64,000 nt of DNA from Dipteris shenzhenensis (Eukaryota > Polypodiophyta > Polypodiopsida > Gleicheniales): assembly GCA_047967505.1 (NCBI GenBank), contig CM106540.1. One strand, written 5' to 3'. The position numbers were made by a program, and so were the translations under genes. The notes beneath the pieces are model-generated. The model was given only the letters and a program-made list of their open reading frames with translations. It did not search any database and was not told the DNA's origin. Positions 20,472-30,488 of the stretch are shown here, one piece after another. Positions within the stretch are counted from its first letter, which is position 1. Each line of letters begins with the position of its first letter.

Positions 20472-21345
20472 ATGGAAGCAGAAGAAGGAGCTTCCAGGAG
20501 GGACCCTGGTGAGTCAGGAGTCTGGCCGACCCAGCAGGTGTCGCGCCCAGGAGCTCACACCTTATCTGGCAGGATTGCATTACTTGAGGATGCCTTGCAG
20601 CAGTTATTAGCGCGGCTGTTACAGGCCAATGCAGGGTACACAAATGGGACGAGGCGTTCGCCATTTGTGAGATCAGAAATGACATCAAGAAGATCCGCGA
20701 GGCCACCCACATGTTTAGTGAGGCAGCGGATCGGTGGTGGATTAAGCAACAAAAAGATGGTATAGCATCCACTACCTGGGAGGGGTTTAAAAGAGAATTC
20801 AGGAAACACTTCTTACCTCCTGACGAAGCATCCCGAGCTTGGGATCAATATAGGAACCTTCGTCAGAGAAATTTGTCAGTGGAAGAATACACTGATAAGT
20901 TTCGAGAGAGCGTAATGAAGGTCGATGAATCCTTGCCTCAATCAATCCAAGTGAAAGATTTCATATTTGGATTGAATGATCGGATCGGGCTAAGTACGCG
21001 AACACGTTAGATGATGCAATAGCCATAGCCCTGAACTATGAGGATGCCAAGGGCAACAGACCAAGTGGGTTTGCACAGGTTGGGACCCAGTATGGGTACC
21101 AAAAGAAATCTGGGTTTAAGAAGAAATGCATTAGTAAAGGGAGTGGTTCTCAGCCGAGTGGTCAAGCCAAGCAGGCGAAACCAGCTGAAACTCCTAAACC
21201 AAGTACCACCGTTGGAGTGAAGAGGAAAGTAACCCCAATGGCAGCCCGGGCTTGGTCTAAGTCTCCCTTAAACCCAGAGCAAAGAGAAAAAGCAAGGAGA
21301 GAAGGCTTGTGTTTTGGATTGTCCACGGAATGAAGATCGTCGGAT
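20472..21345 (+). pseudogene. gag of the gypsy element, frameshifted
   Basis: Starts with an ATG at 20472 (MEAEEGASRR). The reading passes ALLEDALQQLLARLL, shifts frame near 20640, and continues through EAADRWW (about 20717-20737), FKREFRKHFLPP (about 20787-20822), YRNLRQRNLSVEEYTDKF (about 20848-20900) and FIFGLNDRIGL (about 20960-20990). This is the capsid core of plant Ty3/gypsy gag. A second one-base shift near 20990 leads to YANTLDDAIAIALNYE and a Lys/Pro-rich linker. The knuckle is damaged: only the flanks (EGLC near 21304 and DCPRNEDR near 21315) survive, with the middle missing. Confidence 0.85.
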
Positions 21346-21862
21346 GGCTGAGATGGTGATCTCAGAATGTGACGTGGAAATGGAGGGAAGTCCCAGAGCA
21401 GTAGAGATGCAGATTCAGCTAGCGGGATCTTCTCAGAGGTTAGTACCTTGTTTGTTATGTGTGTGTGTTGCTAAGCTAGTAACGAGTGCACCTGATAACA
21501 TCCTATCTAAGCCCGCAGCAACGGGGTATACAGCCTTTAATGATACGGAGTTAATTAAAATGAAAGGGCAAGTGGCCAATCATGATGTCATTGTGTTGTT
21601 TGACTCAGCGTCAACTCACAATGTGATTAACTCCAAGCTCGTGAAGAGGCTGAAATTAAAGACAAGTCCATCTGACTATGCGTATACAGTCAGGATGGTA
21701 GATGGAAGTTCAACTGAAGTATGGGACCAAAGGGTTACCGAGTTGGAGCTTCGTATTCAGGACTATGCTGAGAAGCTTGATTTTGAAATGACCAAGCTTG
21801 CTCATGCAGATATAGCCCTGGGTATGGCGTGGCATTCTAGGAAGAATCCAGCCATTGATTGA
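21346..21862 (+). pseudogene. Protease region of the gypsy element
   Basis: Open from 21314 to 21862. VLFDSASTHNVIN (about 21594-21632) is the retropepsin active-site block, with catalytic Asp in D-S-A-S-T rather than D-S-G-S-T. It is followed by the typical LELRIQDY strand and the DIALGMAWH segment (matching 'DxILGMxWL'). The protease matures the polyprotein. The frame ends in TGA at 21860-21862, where related elements have a conserved Trp (NPxIDW). A single G-to-A change therefore separates it from the polymerase, which continues in the same frame. Confidence 0.85.
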
Positions 21863-21886
21863 AAAAAGCACGTATATCAATTCAAG

Positions 21887-23674
21887 ATGAATGATGTGCT
21901 TTATGTCTTGCGAGGTGAAAAAGATATACCTCAGGGACCGTTGGTTTCCGTGATGGAAATCCGAAAAGCTCAAGAAGAGTTTTTATTCCTTTGCACAGCA
22001 TCGGTAGAGCCGGTTGATGATTCTTCGGCTAGCACTGATGTTACGCAAAGTGGTGAGATGGCCAAGCTGGCTAATCTTATAACAGAGGAGTTCTCTGAAT
22101 GTTTTAGGGATGAACTACCTTATGGGTTACCTCCAGAGTGGAATGTTCAGCATAAGATTGTACTGATTCCGGGGGTAGAACCTGTAAATAGACCTCCCTA
22201 TAGAATGAGTTTTACTGAAGAGGCGGAGGTGCGTAGACAACTGGAAGAATACCTCAAGTTGGGGCAGATTCAACCAAGTTTCTCACCTTTTGCTTCGCCA
22301 GTGATATTAAAGAAGAAAAAGGATGATACGTTTCGCCTCTGTATAGATTATAGAGCATTGAATAATATCACTGCTAAGCACAGGTATCCGATGGCTCGGA
22401 TTGATGATTTGCTAGATGCATTACATGGAGTCGTGATTTTCAGCAAGATAGATCTTAAGTGTGGCTACCATCAGATCCAGATTAGAGCTGACGATGTGCA
22501 TAAAACCGCTTTCAGAAGCAGGTTTGGTCATTATGAGTTTTTGGTAATGCCCTTCGGGCTTACCAATGCTCCAGCGACATTCGTCATGCTTATGAACGAT
22601 TTACTACATCCGTATATCGGAAAGTTTGTAGTACATTTTATTGACGATATTCTAGTGTTCAGTAAAAGTATTATTGAGCATCATGAACACTTAAGAATAG
22701 TGTTCAGTACTTTGAGGAAAGCCAGTCTTTATGTAAATAAAAAGAAAACTATACTGTGTATGGTTAGGCTTGAATATTTAGGATTCATAATTACTCCACA
22801 GGGGGTAGAAATGGATCCGAAGAAAGTGGCTGCGATACTAACTTGGCCAGTCCCTCAGAGTCTGACTGCGTTGCGATCATTCTTGGGATTTGTCCAATTT
22901 TATAGAAGGCATATCAAAGGATATTCCGAAATAGTATCGCCATTGACTGATCTGACCTCAGATAAAGTACCTTTTATATGGGGACAGAATCAACAAGAAA
23001 GTTTTAACACCATAAAACAAGCTGTGGTCACAGGACCGGTGTTAAAAATAGTTGATCCCCAGAAACCGTTGTTCCTGGAAACCGATGCAAGTGGCATTGC
23101 GGTAGGAGCAGTTCTCCTTCAAGAGGGAAGGCCAGTAGCCTTTGAAAGCAAGAAGCTTTCTCCCTCTCAAAGGAATTGGCCAACTCATGAATTAGAGTTG
23201 TATGCTGTTAAACATGCTTTGAAAACATGGAGGCATTATTTGTATGGTTCAGAGTTTTATGTGGATGTGGATCATGATACTCTAAAACATTTTTGTAAAC
23301 AGCCTGACTTGAGGGGCCACCAAGCTAGGTGGGCAGAGCTCATGCAGGAGTTTAATTTAACGATTCGATACCGAAGAGGGAAGGATAATAAGGTTGCTGA
23401 TGCGTTGTCTCGCATTATGCACAATATGAGTTTCACGGTATTAGAGAGTGCTCTAATGATCGAGATCAGAGAAACTCAAAAGGTGGACGAGTTTGTTCAG
23501 AGCTTATGGCCTAAAGCTCATGTGTTAAAACTCGGGGAAAACGAAAAGGATGACCTGGCATCCAGAAAAGGCCAAACATATGCAAGATATACCATAAGGG
23601 ATGGTATGCTGAAAAGAAATGGCAAGGTAGTAGTACCTAGTCAGAATGGTCTCAAGCAGAGAGTCATTCAATAG
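21887..23674 (+). pseudogene. Reverse transcriptase and RNase H of the gypsy element
   Basis: 595 open codons. Residues are counted from 21887. RT blocks: YRMSFTEEAEVRRQLEEYL (about residue 105), ASPVILKKKKD then FRLCIDYRALN (about 137-160), FSKIDLKCGYHQI (about 185), MPFGLTNAPATF (about 222), and VHFIDDILVFSK with the catalytic Asp pair (Phe-Ile precede it rather than the usual Tyr-Leu). EYLGFIITPQGVEMDP and FLGFVQFYRRHI complete the thumb. RNase H follows with LETDASGIAVGAVLLQ, THELELYAVKHAL and a DHDTLKHF block, ending RRGKDNKVADALSR. The enzyme copies element RNA into DNA and degrades the RNA. The domain is intact across this span. It ends in TAG (23672-23674), where the integrase would continue. 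Confidence 0.95.
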
Positions 23675-24680
23675 TGCCATGATAGCCCATGTGCGGGACA
23701 TCCAGGGGTCGAAAAGACATATGATCTCGTGAAGCTTTTGGCCAAAGATGAAAAAGCATATTCATGAATATGTGACACGGTGTTTCTCATGTCAGGTAAG
23801 CAAGGCCGAGCGGGTGAAGCCACCCGGACTTTTACAGCCCTTGGAAATACCACTAAGTAAGTGGGAGAGCATTTCCATGGACTTTATTGTAGGGCTGCCT
23901 ACAACACAAGGAGGGTATGATTCTATCCTTGTGGTGGTTGATTGTCTAACCAAGATGGCTCACTTCATTCCGACTAGAGAGTCTGTTAGTGCCCCGCAAG
24001 TAGCAGATTTGTTTATTAGACATATATTTCGTCTGCATGGAATGCCTAGATCCATAGTGTCAGACAGAGATGTCAGATTTACCGATCATTTTTGGACAGT
24101 GGTATTTGAGACACTAAGGACTGAGTTAGGAATGAGTAGTGGGGATCATCCTGAGACGGATGGTCAGACGGAGAGAGTCAACCAGACTTTAGAGGATATG
24201 TTGAGGGCATATGTGTCATTGAGGCAACATACGTGGGACAAGTGGTTGCCATTGTTAGAGTTTGCCTACAATGATAGAAACCATTCCTCTACTAGGTTCA
24301 GTCCATTTGAGCTGAACTATGGTTATAGACCAGCAAATCCGACTATAGTTGGAATACCTCAGAAACTGCCTGGTGCCGCGAACTTTGTGGTTCAGAGGCG
24401 GGAGACGCTAGCACTTGCAAGAGCTAATATCTGCCAGGCTATGGATAGAGCCAAGGTGTATGCGGATGAAAACCGGTCTATAAGAGTATTTAAGGAAGGA
24501 GAAAAAAATTTTCTCAGACTTCCATCGCACTCGAAGTCGTTAGCTTCAGGAGAGTGTGCTAAGTTATCACCTCGATACTGTGGGCCATGGTTAATTCTAA
24601 GAAGAATAGGCAAGGTAGCCTATAAATTAGAATTGCCACAGGGGTGTAAGGTGCACCCGGTTTTCATGTTTCATGCTTAA
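23675..24680 (+). pseudogene. Integrase of the gypsy element
   Basis: The zinc domain begins right after the TAG (CHDSPCAGHPGVEKTYDLVK). It needs a one-base shift near 23740 to join the 310-codon frame (23748-24680), which carries the second half CFSCQ of the HHCC finger. Catalytic core: SMDFIVGLP (first Asp), IVSDRDVRFTDHFW (second Asp) and HPETDGQTERVNQTLE (Glu). The C-terminal part has LSPRYCGPWLILRRIGKVAY and KVHPVF. Integrase joins the DNA copy to the chromosome. The end of the frame (TAA at about 24678) is another frameshift, since the next frame continues CLKKFLHTGDS. Confidence 0.9.
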
Positions 24681-24688
24681 AGAAATTT

Positions 24689-24925
24689 TTGCATACAGGT
24701 GACTCACTAATCGAAGGTGTGGTTTTGTTTCAGGAGGTAGAGGATAATGCGAGGCGCAAATCAACAAGAATCCTGGACCAAGGAACAATACAAATACGAA
24801 ATCGGAAGATACCCACGGTGTTGGTTGCATGGCATGGTCAGCCTCTATCCGAAGCTACCTGGGAATCCGTGTACCAGTTGCGGAGAGTGTTCCCAGACTT
24901 TATCATCGAGGACGCTGATGTCTGA
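24689..24925 (+). pseudogene. Chromodomain-like C-terminus of integrase
   Basis: After the frame change the reading RRKSTRILDQGTIQIRNRKI, then PTVLVAWHGQPLSEATWE and LRRVFPDF, matches the chromodomain tail of plant chromoviruses ('xxxILxRRxRxLRxRxIxxxLVxWxGxxxxxATWExxxxLxxxFPxF'). In that group the tail directs insertion towards particular chromatin. The frame ends DADV then TGA at 24923-24925, right before the polypurine tract, so the end of the polyprotein is intact. Confidence 0.8.
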
Positions 24926-24937
24926 AGAGGGAAGGAA
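24926..24937 (+). other. Polypurine tract
   Basis: AGAGGGAAGGAA sits directly before the LTR start TGTTACG. Confidence 0.85.
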
Positions 24938-25399
24938 TGTTACGCTTTAGCCGAGGTAGCATGACCTCGGAAGAATCAATCGACATTTTCGTTAAAGGAT
25001 CTATATTTGTAATATATTTGTTTGCGCTTAATGTAAATGATCGGGAGGGAATTAATGTCAAGGTCCTAGGTGAGGGTTGATAGCACCAGACTACGTGGAT
25101 CTAAGGCTAAGGGCCTAATGCAAGGAATGTGCCTAGGGGTAAAGGATATTAAAGCATCCCAAGAGAGGGGTGAAATGTTGCATTAGGAAGGCCCTGTGAT
25201 GATGACATGTGGCATCTAGATCCATCTAGGGAGATAGGGCTTGTTGAAGCTAGAGAGAGAAGAGAATAAACTGTTCACGTATGTTTTTTTCTGATTCGAA
25301 TTCTCTGTTAGCTCTCCCGTTTTTAACAAGGTTGGCTGGGTGGAATAACATCGGTGCTTCTCCCGTGATTTGCCAGTAAATAGAGTAAAGTTTGTTACA
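24938..25399 (+). repeat. 3' LTR of the gypsy element
   Basis: Starts TGTTACGCTT and ends GTTTGTTACA, immediately followed by the GAGAG duplicate and then by LINE sequence. Confidence 0.95.
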
Positions 25400-26410
25400 G
25401 AGAGCGTTAGGTGCAAGCTTCTCCATTGGAGCTGCCAAGCTCTCTCTTGTAGGTAGAGCACTAGTGCTGAACGAGGTCTTACTCGCAACGTCGTGGTATA
25501 TTGCATTGTGTTGGTGTTTTCATAGAGGATGCATGGGCTAGCTCAGAAGATTGGTGCGGAACTTTCTCTAGTCGGGCTCGGATGGCACGAGGAACACGAG
25601 GGCCAAAGTGGCATGGCAGACAGTGATCCTCCCATAGTCAAGGGGTGGGCTAGGCATCATCGACATGGAGATGCAGAGTTGGGCCCTCCCATAGTCGAGG
25701 GGTAGGCTGGGCATCATCGACCTAGAGATGTAGAGTTTGGCCATCCTAAGCAAGCTAGTGGTTCGAGGCCTCACACCAGGAACAAAGCCTTGGAAGCTCC
25801 TCCTTCGAAGGGGACTTCTCAGGAACACCCCCCGGACTGGTGGCTAGCGGTAGGAATCTTACAGGTGGATCTTCTTGGAGTCACCGCTCACAGGGAGGGG
25901 CTCCCCATTCATGAGGAGTCTGATCAGGGTACGGCGTTGGGTCTTAGGGGGAGTCATCCGGGCCAGTCCTTCTTGTAGGGAGGAGTTCGAGAGACGACTG
26001 ATTCGTTGGCAACCCCAGGTCAGAGACACAGATGGATGGATGCTAGGATAGAGGCCGCACATTGGATGGGCGCAGTGGAAGAGTGGTCCAGCTAGATCCT
26101 TTGGGGCTTGGAGATAGCTCCCTAGGGATCTAGAGTCCAGGAAGCAAGCACTCTCTCACTTGCGAGAGCAAGTACACGGGTGGCAAGAATTGATGAAGTG
26201 ATCCCTGAGTCGTGGTGGGAGGGTTTGCACAGCGTGTGGACACTGTTGGGGTCGAGGACGGAGGTGCCTCTCAGGGTTCGATGAGCAAAGAGAGAGTTGC
26301 CAAAAGTGCTACAAACAACGTCAACTATGGCTCCAAACCATGCATCCAAAGAGCTCAAGATAATTTAGAAGAGATAGGAAGAGGGCGAGGGAGGAAGGAT
26401 TGCTCATAAC
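25400..26410 (+). pseudogene. LINE ORF2 thumb and C-terminal region
   Basis: From 25401 the reading is RALGASFSIGAAKLSLVGRA then LVLNEVLLATSWYIALCW, matching the L1 block 'KLxxWxxxxLSxAGRxxLxxxVLxSxxxYxxx'. Further on come RNFL-SGSDGTRNTRAKVAW and SRGGLGIIDMEMQ ('FLWxGxxxxxkxxxVxWxxVCxPKxxGGLGI'). These prove that the LINE resumes after the gypsy element. A short internal duplication of the CCCTCCCATAGTC stretch occurs at about 25622 and 25684. Around 26150-26280 ARIDEVIPESWWEGLHSVWT still looks LINE-like; beyond 26300 I recognise nothing. Confidence 0.8.
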
Positions 26411-26706
26411 AGATGAAGATTAAATGATGGAGAGCAAGCAAGAGAATATAAGTAAGTTATCAGGTAATGTGAGAAGGCAAGCAGAATGCGAGAGAGTAAT
26501 TAAGGTGAAGAAGGCAGAAGGTGAGAAAGGCAAAAGGAGCCAAGCCATAGTTGCGAAAAGATACCAACAAAGAAGAGGAGTGAATATATATAGAAATAAA
26601 TTGCTTACAAGCTTGGAGTCGATAAAACTCGACTTGATTACAATGCTCTTGATTCCATAAATAATGGCTTGAAATACACGGTTTTGTCCAGCATACTCAC
26701 TGGCCA
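26411..26706. other. Unassigned junction, possibly an LTR fragment
   Basis: Lies between the last LINE-like residues and the first copia sequence. On the minus strand it has CTATATATATTC followed by a CT-rich stretch, which resembles an LTR core promoter. No matching second copy is present in the window, so this is only a guess. Confidence 0.3.
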
Positions 26707-26989
26707 TGAAACAGCTCCTGCTGAGAGTATGAAACAGTATCCAGAAGGCGATCTCTGGGTGTCACTATCTCCTACCCAATCATGATCTTAGAAACCTCCC
26801 AACTCAATGCCTCTTGTGTAAGTGATGCCACAGGTGCAAGTACCTTAGCACCCTCATACCTACGTCCCAATGGGCCTTCTTGGGTGTGGCGGAGAACTGA
26901 TAGAGCAATCCAATTGAGAAAGAAATATTTGGTCTAGTATTGGTGAGGTAAAGCAAACTCCCCAACATGCGTTGATATAGTGATGAATC

Positions 26990-27430
26990 AACTGGCTGAG
27001 ATGGATCATGTACACTCAGCTTCAGACCCAGCTTCCATGGGAGTCACTGCTGCTTTGCAATCTTCCCAAGAAAGTAATGAAGTACGCCCAAGTCTGTCAT
27101 CTCGAACTCCTCCATGAGAAGTCTCTTGACCTAAACAAGATCTACCGTAATGATGAGGTCATCCACATATAGAATTAATACCAGCTGCAAATCCCCCTCT
27201 GAGTTGAGATAAATATTTGCCTTTGATGGACTCCTCTGAAGCCCGATTTTCTGAAAGAAACCATCTATCCGCTGGTACCATGCTCTAGGGGCTTGTTTTA
27301 GCCCATATAAGGCCTTCTTCAGCTTGCATACTTTCGATGGGGATTTTGGAATCTGAAATCCTGGTGGCTGTGCCACATATACCTCCTTCTCGAGGGTTCC
27401 ATTCAAAAATGCAAACTTGACATCCATCTG
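26990..27430 (-). pseudogene. Copia A reverse transcriptase
   Basis: The minus-strand frame 27427-27131 reads [43 protein letters not shown], then [11 protein letters not shown]. These are the hallmark copia RT blocks with the YVDD catalytic motif. The sequence then breaks (TVDLV and stop) and resumes out of frame with EEFEMTDLG at about 27115, matching copy B. Confidence 0.9.
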
Positions 27431-27668
27431 AAAAATAGGTCAATTGTGATGAGCAGCCAAGGCAATGATTGTCCGAATGGTCACCATCCTGGCTGTAGGG
27501 GTGAAGGTCTTGTCAACGAAGTCAAGTCCTTTTGATTGTGCATAGCCTTTCACCACCAACCTCGCTTTCTACTTATCCAAGCTCCCATCTGACTTGAACT
27601 TAAGCTTATATACCCATTTAGTATCAATTACCTTCCACTTGGTCGGCTTGGCTACCAAATCCTAGGTG

Positions 27669-28433
27669 TCAATTTTGAGAATGGCATCCATCTCTGCTTG
27701 CATGGCTTCCTCCCATTCTGGCATCCATCTCTGCTTGCATGGCTTCCTCTGAGCAACTCCATTCTACTGAGATGTGCGAGCTGTAGTGAGCTGTCCCTTG
27801 ATCCCATGCTTCTTGCAAAAACTCGATAGAAGTGAACTCCTCCCCTTTGTCTGTGCGGAAGGCTTTGATTACCTTCCCACTTTCCTTCTCTACCTGGGCT
27901 TTCCAGTCTTTGAATTTCTCATACGCCTGAGACTTCTTGGCTAGGCAGAAGACCCAGGTTATGTGACTAAAATCATCCACAAATAAAAGAGAACATCGCG
28001 AACCTGCGAATGAATTTGTTGACATTGGGCCGCAAATGTCGGAATGAACCAACTCGAGCGGCTTCTTGGCCCGTGATGAGGCCTCTTGTGGGAACTTATC
28101 CCTGTGTTGCTTGCTCTCCAAGCAAGCTCTGCAAACACGATAATTGCCTACAATTGGTGGAAGTCCAACCACCATCTTTGACTTTTTATCTCGACAAGAG
28201 TGCCATAGTTGACGTGATCGAGAACTGCTCATGCCACAATTTGGATCTGCCATGGTCCCCCTGTACCAACAGAGCATTGAGCCGATATAGCCCATGCTCC
28301 TCGACTCCTTGAGCCACCACCTTTCCCTTTTCCTTGGATGTGACAGTGACTTTGCTGTTGTCGAATAAGACTGACATGTTATGCTTGTCCATCTAACTGA
28401 TTGACAAAAGGTTCTTGCACAAATTCGGTACAT
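27669..28433 (-). pseudogene. Copia A pre-integrase and integrase core
   Basis: Reading right to left: CRACLESKQHRDKFP (zinc finger end), then LELVHSDICGPM (first catalytic Asp), LLFVDDFSHITWVF, and AFRTDKGEEFTS (second Asp). The conserved 'YTPQQNGVAER' block with the Glu is distorted (SHISVEWS, frame-shifted), then the reading is truncated by the internal deletion. Integrase would insert the element, but this copy is dead. Confidence 0.9.
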
Positions 28434-28530
28434 AGAGTAGACCGAAAATCAGCTCCTCGTTTCCTGCAATTGTGATGAATAGAATACTACCAACACCCTT
28501 CATAGGTTTAAAAACGAAAGCTTCGATTAA

Positions 28531-28895
28531 TTAAATCATTAGTATGCACCTGCTCACAAAAGTATCACTTTCATCAGTCCAATGTTTGGTGGAGTCTATT
28601 GCAAAGAAACCACTACTATCTTTTCTCACTGTCGCATGGGGACCGTTGTAAATAGTTCTAAACCATTTTACATCAAGAATGAAAATACTAAATCTTCTGA
28701 AATCAACTTCATAGATTTCGCGTATAGTTCCACAACAATAATCCAACTGTGAGGAGAGAAGATTGGTATCCGAAGCACTTGCTCGGCTATCTTGTGTGAA
28801 GTTAGCCATGACTCCACAATCATACATGACTCTCTTTGAATCGATGCGTTCCACGCGAAAATGTCATCCATATGACCATAATGCACTGTACTTTT
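28531..28895 (-). pseudogene. CACTA-type DUF4216 fragment inside copia A
   Basis: The minus-strand frame from about 28866 reads HFRVERIDSKRVMYDCGVMA, then LDYCCGTIREIYEVDF, FILDVKWF, DSSGFFAID and ESDTFVSRCILM. This order matches DUF4216, the domain found next to CACTA (En/Spm) transposases in plants: 'SGVxV', 'YYGxLxDIIELxY', 'VLFKCxW', 'GFTxVN', 'EPFxxAxQxxQV'. The copia gag and pre-integrase are continuous on either side when compared with copy B, so the 0.47-kb piece was inserted into the copia. No transposase domain accompanies it. Confidence 0.75.
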
Positions 28896-28973
28896 TGTAC
28901 TGTAAAAGAGCATCATTAAAACAATGAAGATGCATCTATTTTATAGTGTATATTGCCACAAATAATTACTTAA

Positions 28974-29811
28974 TTACATCAAGCAGTGACCTTGGAATCG
29001 GGATGCATACCTAACCACTCGTTTTTGGACATGTGTTTTGAAGCACCAGCCTTCCTTTCCTTCATTGACTGCATAAGCTGAGCAGTACTCAGTAATGATA
29101 AAGAGAGCGCCAGTAGTGGCGTTTTCCAATTTGGTCTTTGGCTCCTCCTTGGCTTTGGACTCCTTTTGCTCGAGGTTCGCCTTCTTCTTGCGACAATCCT
29201 TAGCTGAATGACCAAGCTTTTCACAGCAGAAGCATTTCATCTGCCTCTTTTTCTCCGCATCCTCAGTCTTGTTGTTCTTGGAGTCTTTGAACTTGCCCTT
29301 GCCTAGCTTGTCCCTTGCCACGAGAGCCTTCTCGTCCGATTGAGTGAATAGTTCTTCCCGAGCCTCTTCCTGCAATAGTAAAGGGCCAAGCTCTTCAAAG
29401 GTGACAGGCTTGGTCCTCTGTCCCACAGTGACAGTAGTCATGAAACTCTTGAAACTGCGAGGTAGCTTGTGTAGCGTCAGCAATGCTAGATGACTTGAGT
29501 CTGCCTTCAACTGCTGCGAGCTGGTCCCTTGCCACCTTGACTTTTGTCAGATGGTCATGAACATTGTCCCCTTCATTCATATCTAGATTGTATAGTTGAT
29601 GTTGAAGAAGCAAGAATCGAGATGTGTTGTCTGTTTCGTACAGATCCTCCAAAATGGCCCACACTTCTACAGATGTCTCGGCCATTTGGATGTGAGGAAG
29701 CACAGAGTCCGCCGTGGTCCCTATGATAAATGCCAGGGAGTGGGCATCTCTATCTTCCCAACCTTCGAGCGCCTCTCCATCTACAGGAATGAGAATCTTC
29801 CCCTTGTCCAA
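28974..29811 (-). pseudogene. Copia A gag
   Basis: The minus-strand frames 29811-29395 and 29510-28974 give DGEALEGWEDRDAHSLAFII, then ILEDLYETDNTSRFLLLQHQ, LTLHKLPRSFKSFMTTVTVG, and the knuckle CFCCEKLGHSAKDC (29241-29200; CX2CX4HX4C complete). The two frames overlap but are offset by an indel near 29500. The usual gag start ('FxGxNYxxWKxxM') is missing, so there is a deletion between the primer site and gag. Confidence 0.85.
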
Positions 29812-29831
29812 TAGATCTTCTGGTACCAGGT

Positions 29832-30481
29832 TGGCAAGTAGAGGATAGAATCACCTACGCCTCTCACTCCCAATTGCAGCTCATGCAACACTCAGAGACT
29901 GATGTAGACGATCACACTTGAACGGAAAACCTTTCTCAAAGAGAGAGAAAGAGATAGAGACAAAACTCATATGTATTCTTCCACTATCAGTGGGCTGACG
30001 AAAGCTCAAAAGGTGAGCAGAGAAAACAACAAACAGATGCTGATACAAAAGGGCTGAGTGCTCTCCTCTCCTAGCACGCTTGCCTGGGTGCAAGGCTTTC
30101 AGTTCTTGTAATGAGAAATGAAGGGGATAGGGGGGGCTATTTATAGGCCCATTGCTGGGCTCAGAAAACCGACCACCAAGGGGTTGCCCTGCTGCTGCAG
30201 CACTGAGCTCCACCACTGACGAGGCTGGTCGGCCACTTGCTGGCTGATCTAGCTGGCTTGGGCCAGGCCTATATAAAGGCCCATATGCCCAGCACATGGG
30301 CTGCTGATGCAGTCTGCAGACCCCGCCATATGCTGCTCCAGGAGGCGCCTCTGATGCTGTGCCATATCATTCTACAGCATGGGTTCTAGGTCCTCTGGTT
30401 CCCCCCCCAGCCCCCTATAGTCTCTTGCCCCCTTGTCTCTTCAAATCGGGGGCTCATAGGTGGGGCAATGATATTCTAACA
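29832..30481 (-). repeat. Single LTR shared by copia copies A and B
   Basis: On the minus strand the LTR starts TGTTAGAATATC at 30481, preceded by the polypurine stretch GAAAGGGGG and the end of copy B's RNase H. It ends near 29832, followed on the minus strand by TGGTACCAGAAG, a degenerate initiator-tRNA primer site, and by copy A's gag. It therefore serves as the 3' LTR of B and the 5' LTR of A. The left limit is approximate (a few bases). Confidence 0.75.
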
Positions 30482-30488
30482 CCCCCTT

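Larger units (their letters stand above)
18905..25399 (+). mobile_element. Nearly complete Ty3/gypsy chromovirus-type element
   Basis: 6495 bp with two 462-bp LTRs, a GAGAG target-site duplication (18900-18904 and 25400-25404), a primer site, gag, protease, RT, RNase H, integrase, a chromodomain-like tail and a polypurine tract in canonical order. By hand count the LTRs differ at about 12 of 462 positions, mostly transitions, so this is the youngest complete element in the window. Several stops and frameshifts mean this copy cannot make a full polyprotein. Confidence 0.95.
10181..26410 (+). mobile_element. Decayed L1-type LINE, split by two LTR elements
   Basis: A GC-rich block unlike its AT-rich surroundings carries, in order, an ORF1-like region with a zinc knuckle (about 11440), an endonuclease-like start (about 12950) and reverse-transcriptase blocks (14460-14750). 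The reading then resumes at 18723-18893 and again at 25400-26280, exactly where two LTR retrotransposons end. Removing 14817-18722 and 18905-25404 restores contiguous LINE sequence, including residue-level continuity on both sides. Many stops and frameshifts make it non-functional. The outer limits are estimates: the left edge is where GC content jumps, and the right edge is where LINE-like residues stop. No poly(A) is visible at the right edge. Confidence 0.8.
26707..29830 (-). mobile_element. Copia copy A, internally deleted
   Basis: A minus-strand Ty1/copia element read right to left: gag (29811-28974), a foreign insert (about 28508-28985), pre-integrase and integrase (28433-27669), then RT (27660-26990). 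It closely parallels copy B, which allows the defects to be placed. The 5' part of gag is missing, and about 0.55 kb between the integrase core and the linker is deleted (junction near 27745). The RNase H end is absent because the copy stops at 26707. A 37-bp duplication (GCATCCATCTCTGCTTGCAT repeated) is at about 27680-27748. Confidence 0.85.
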
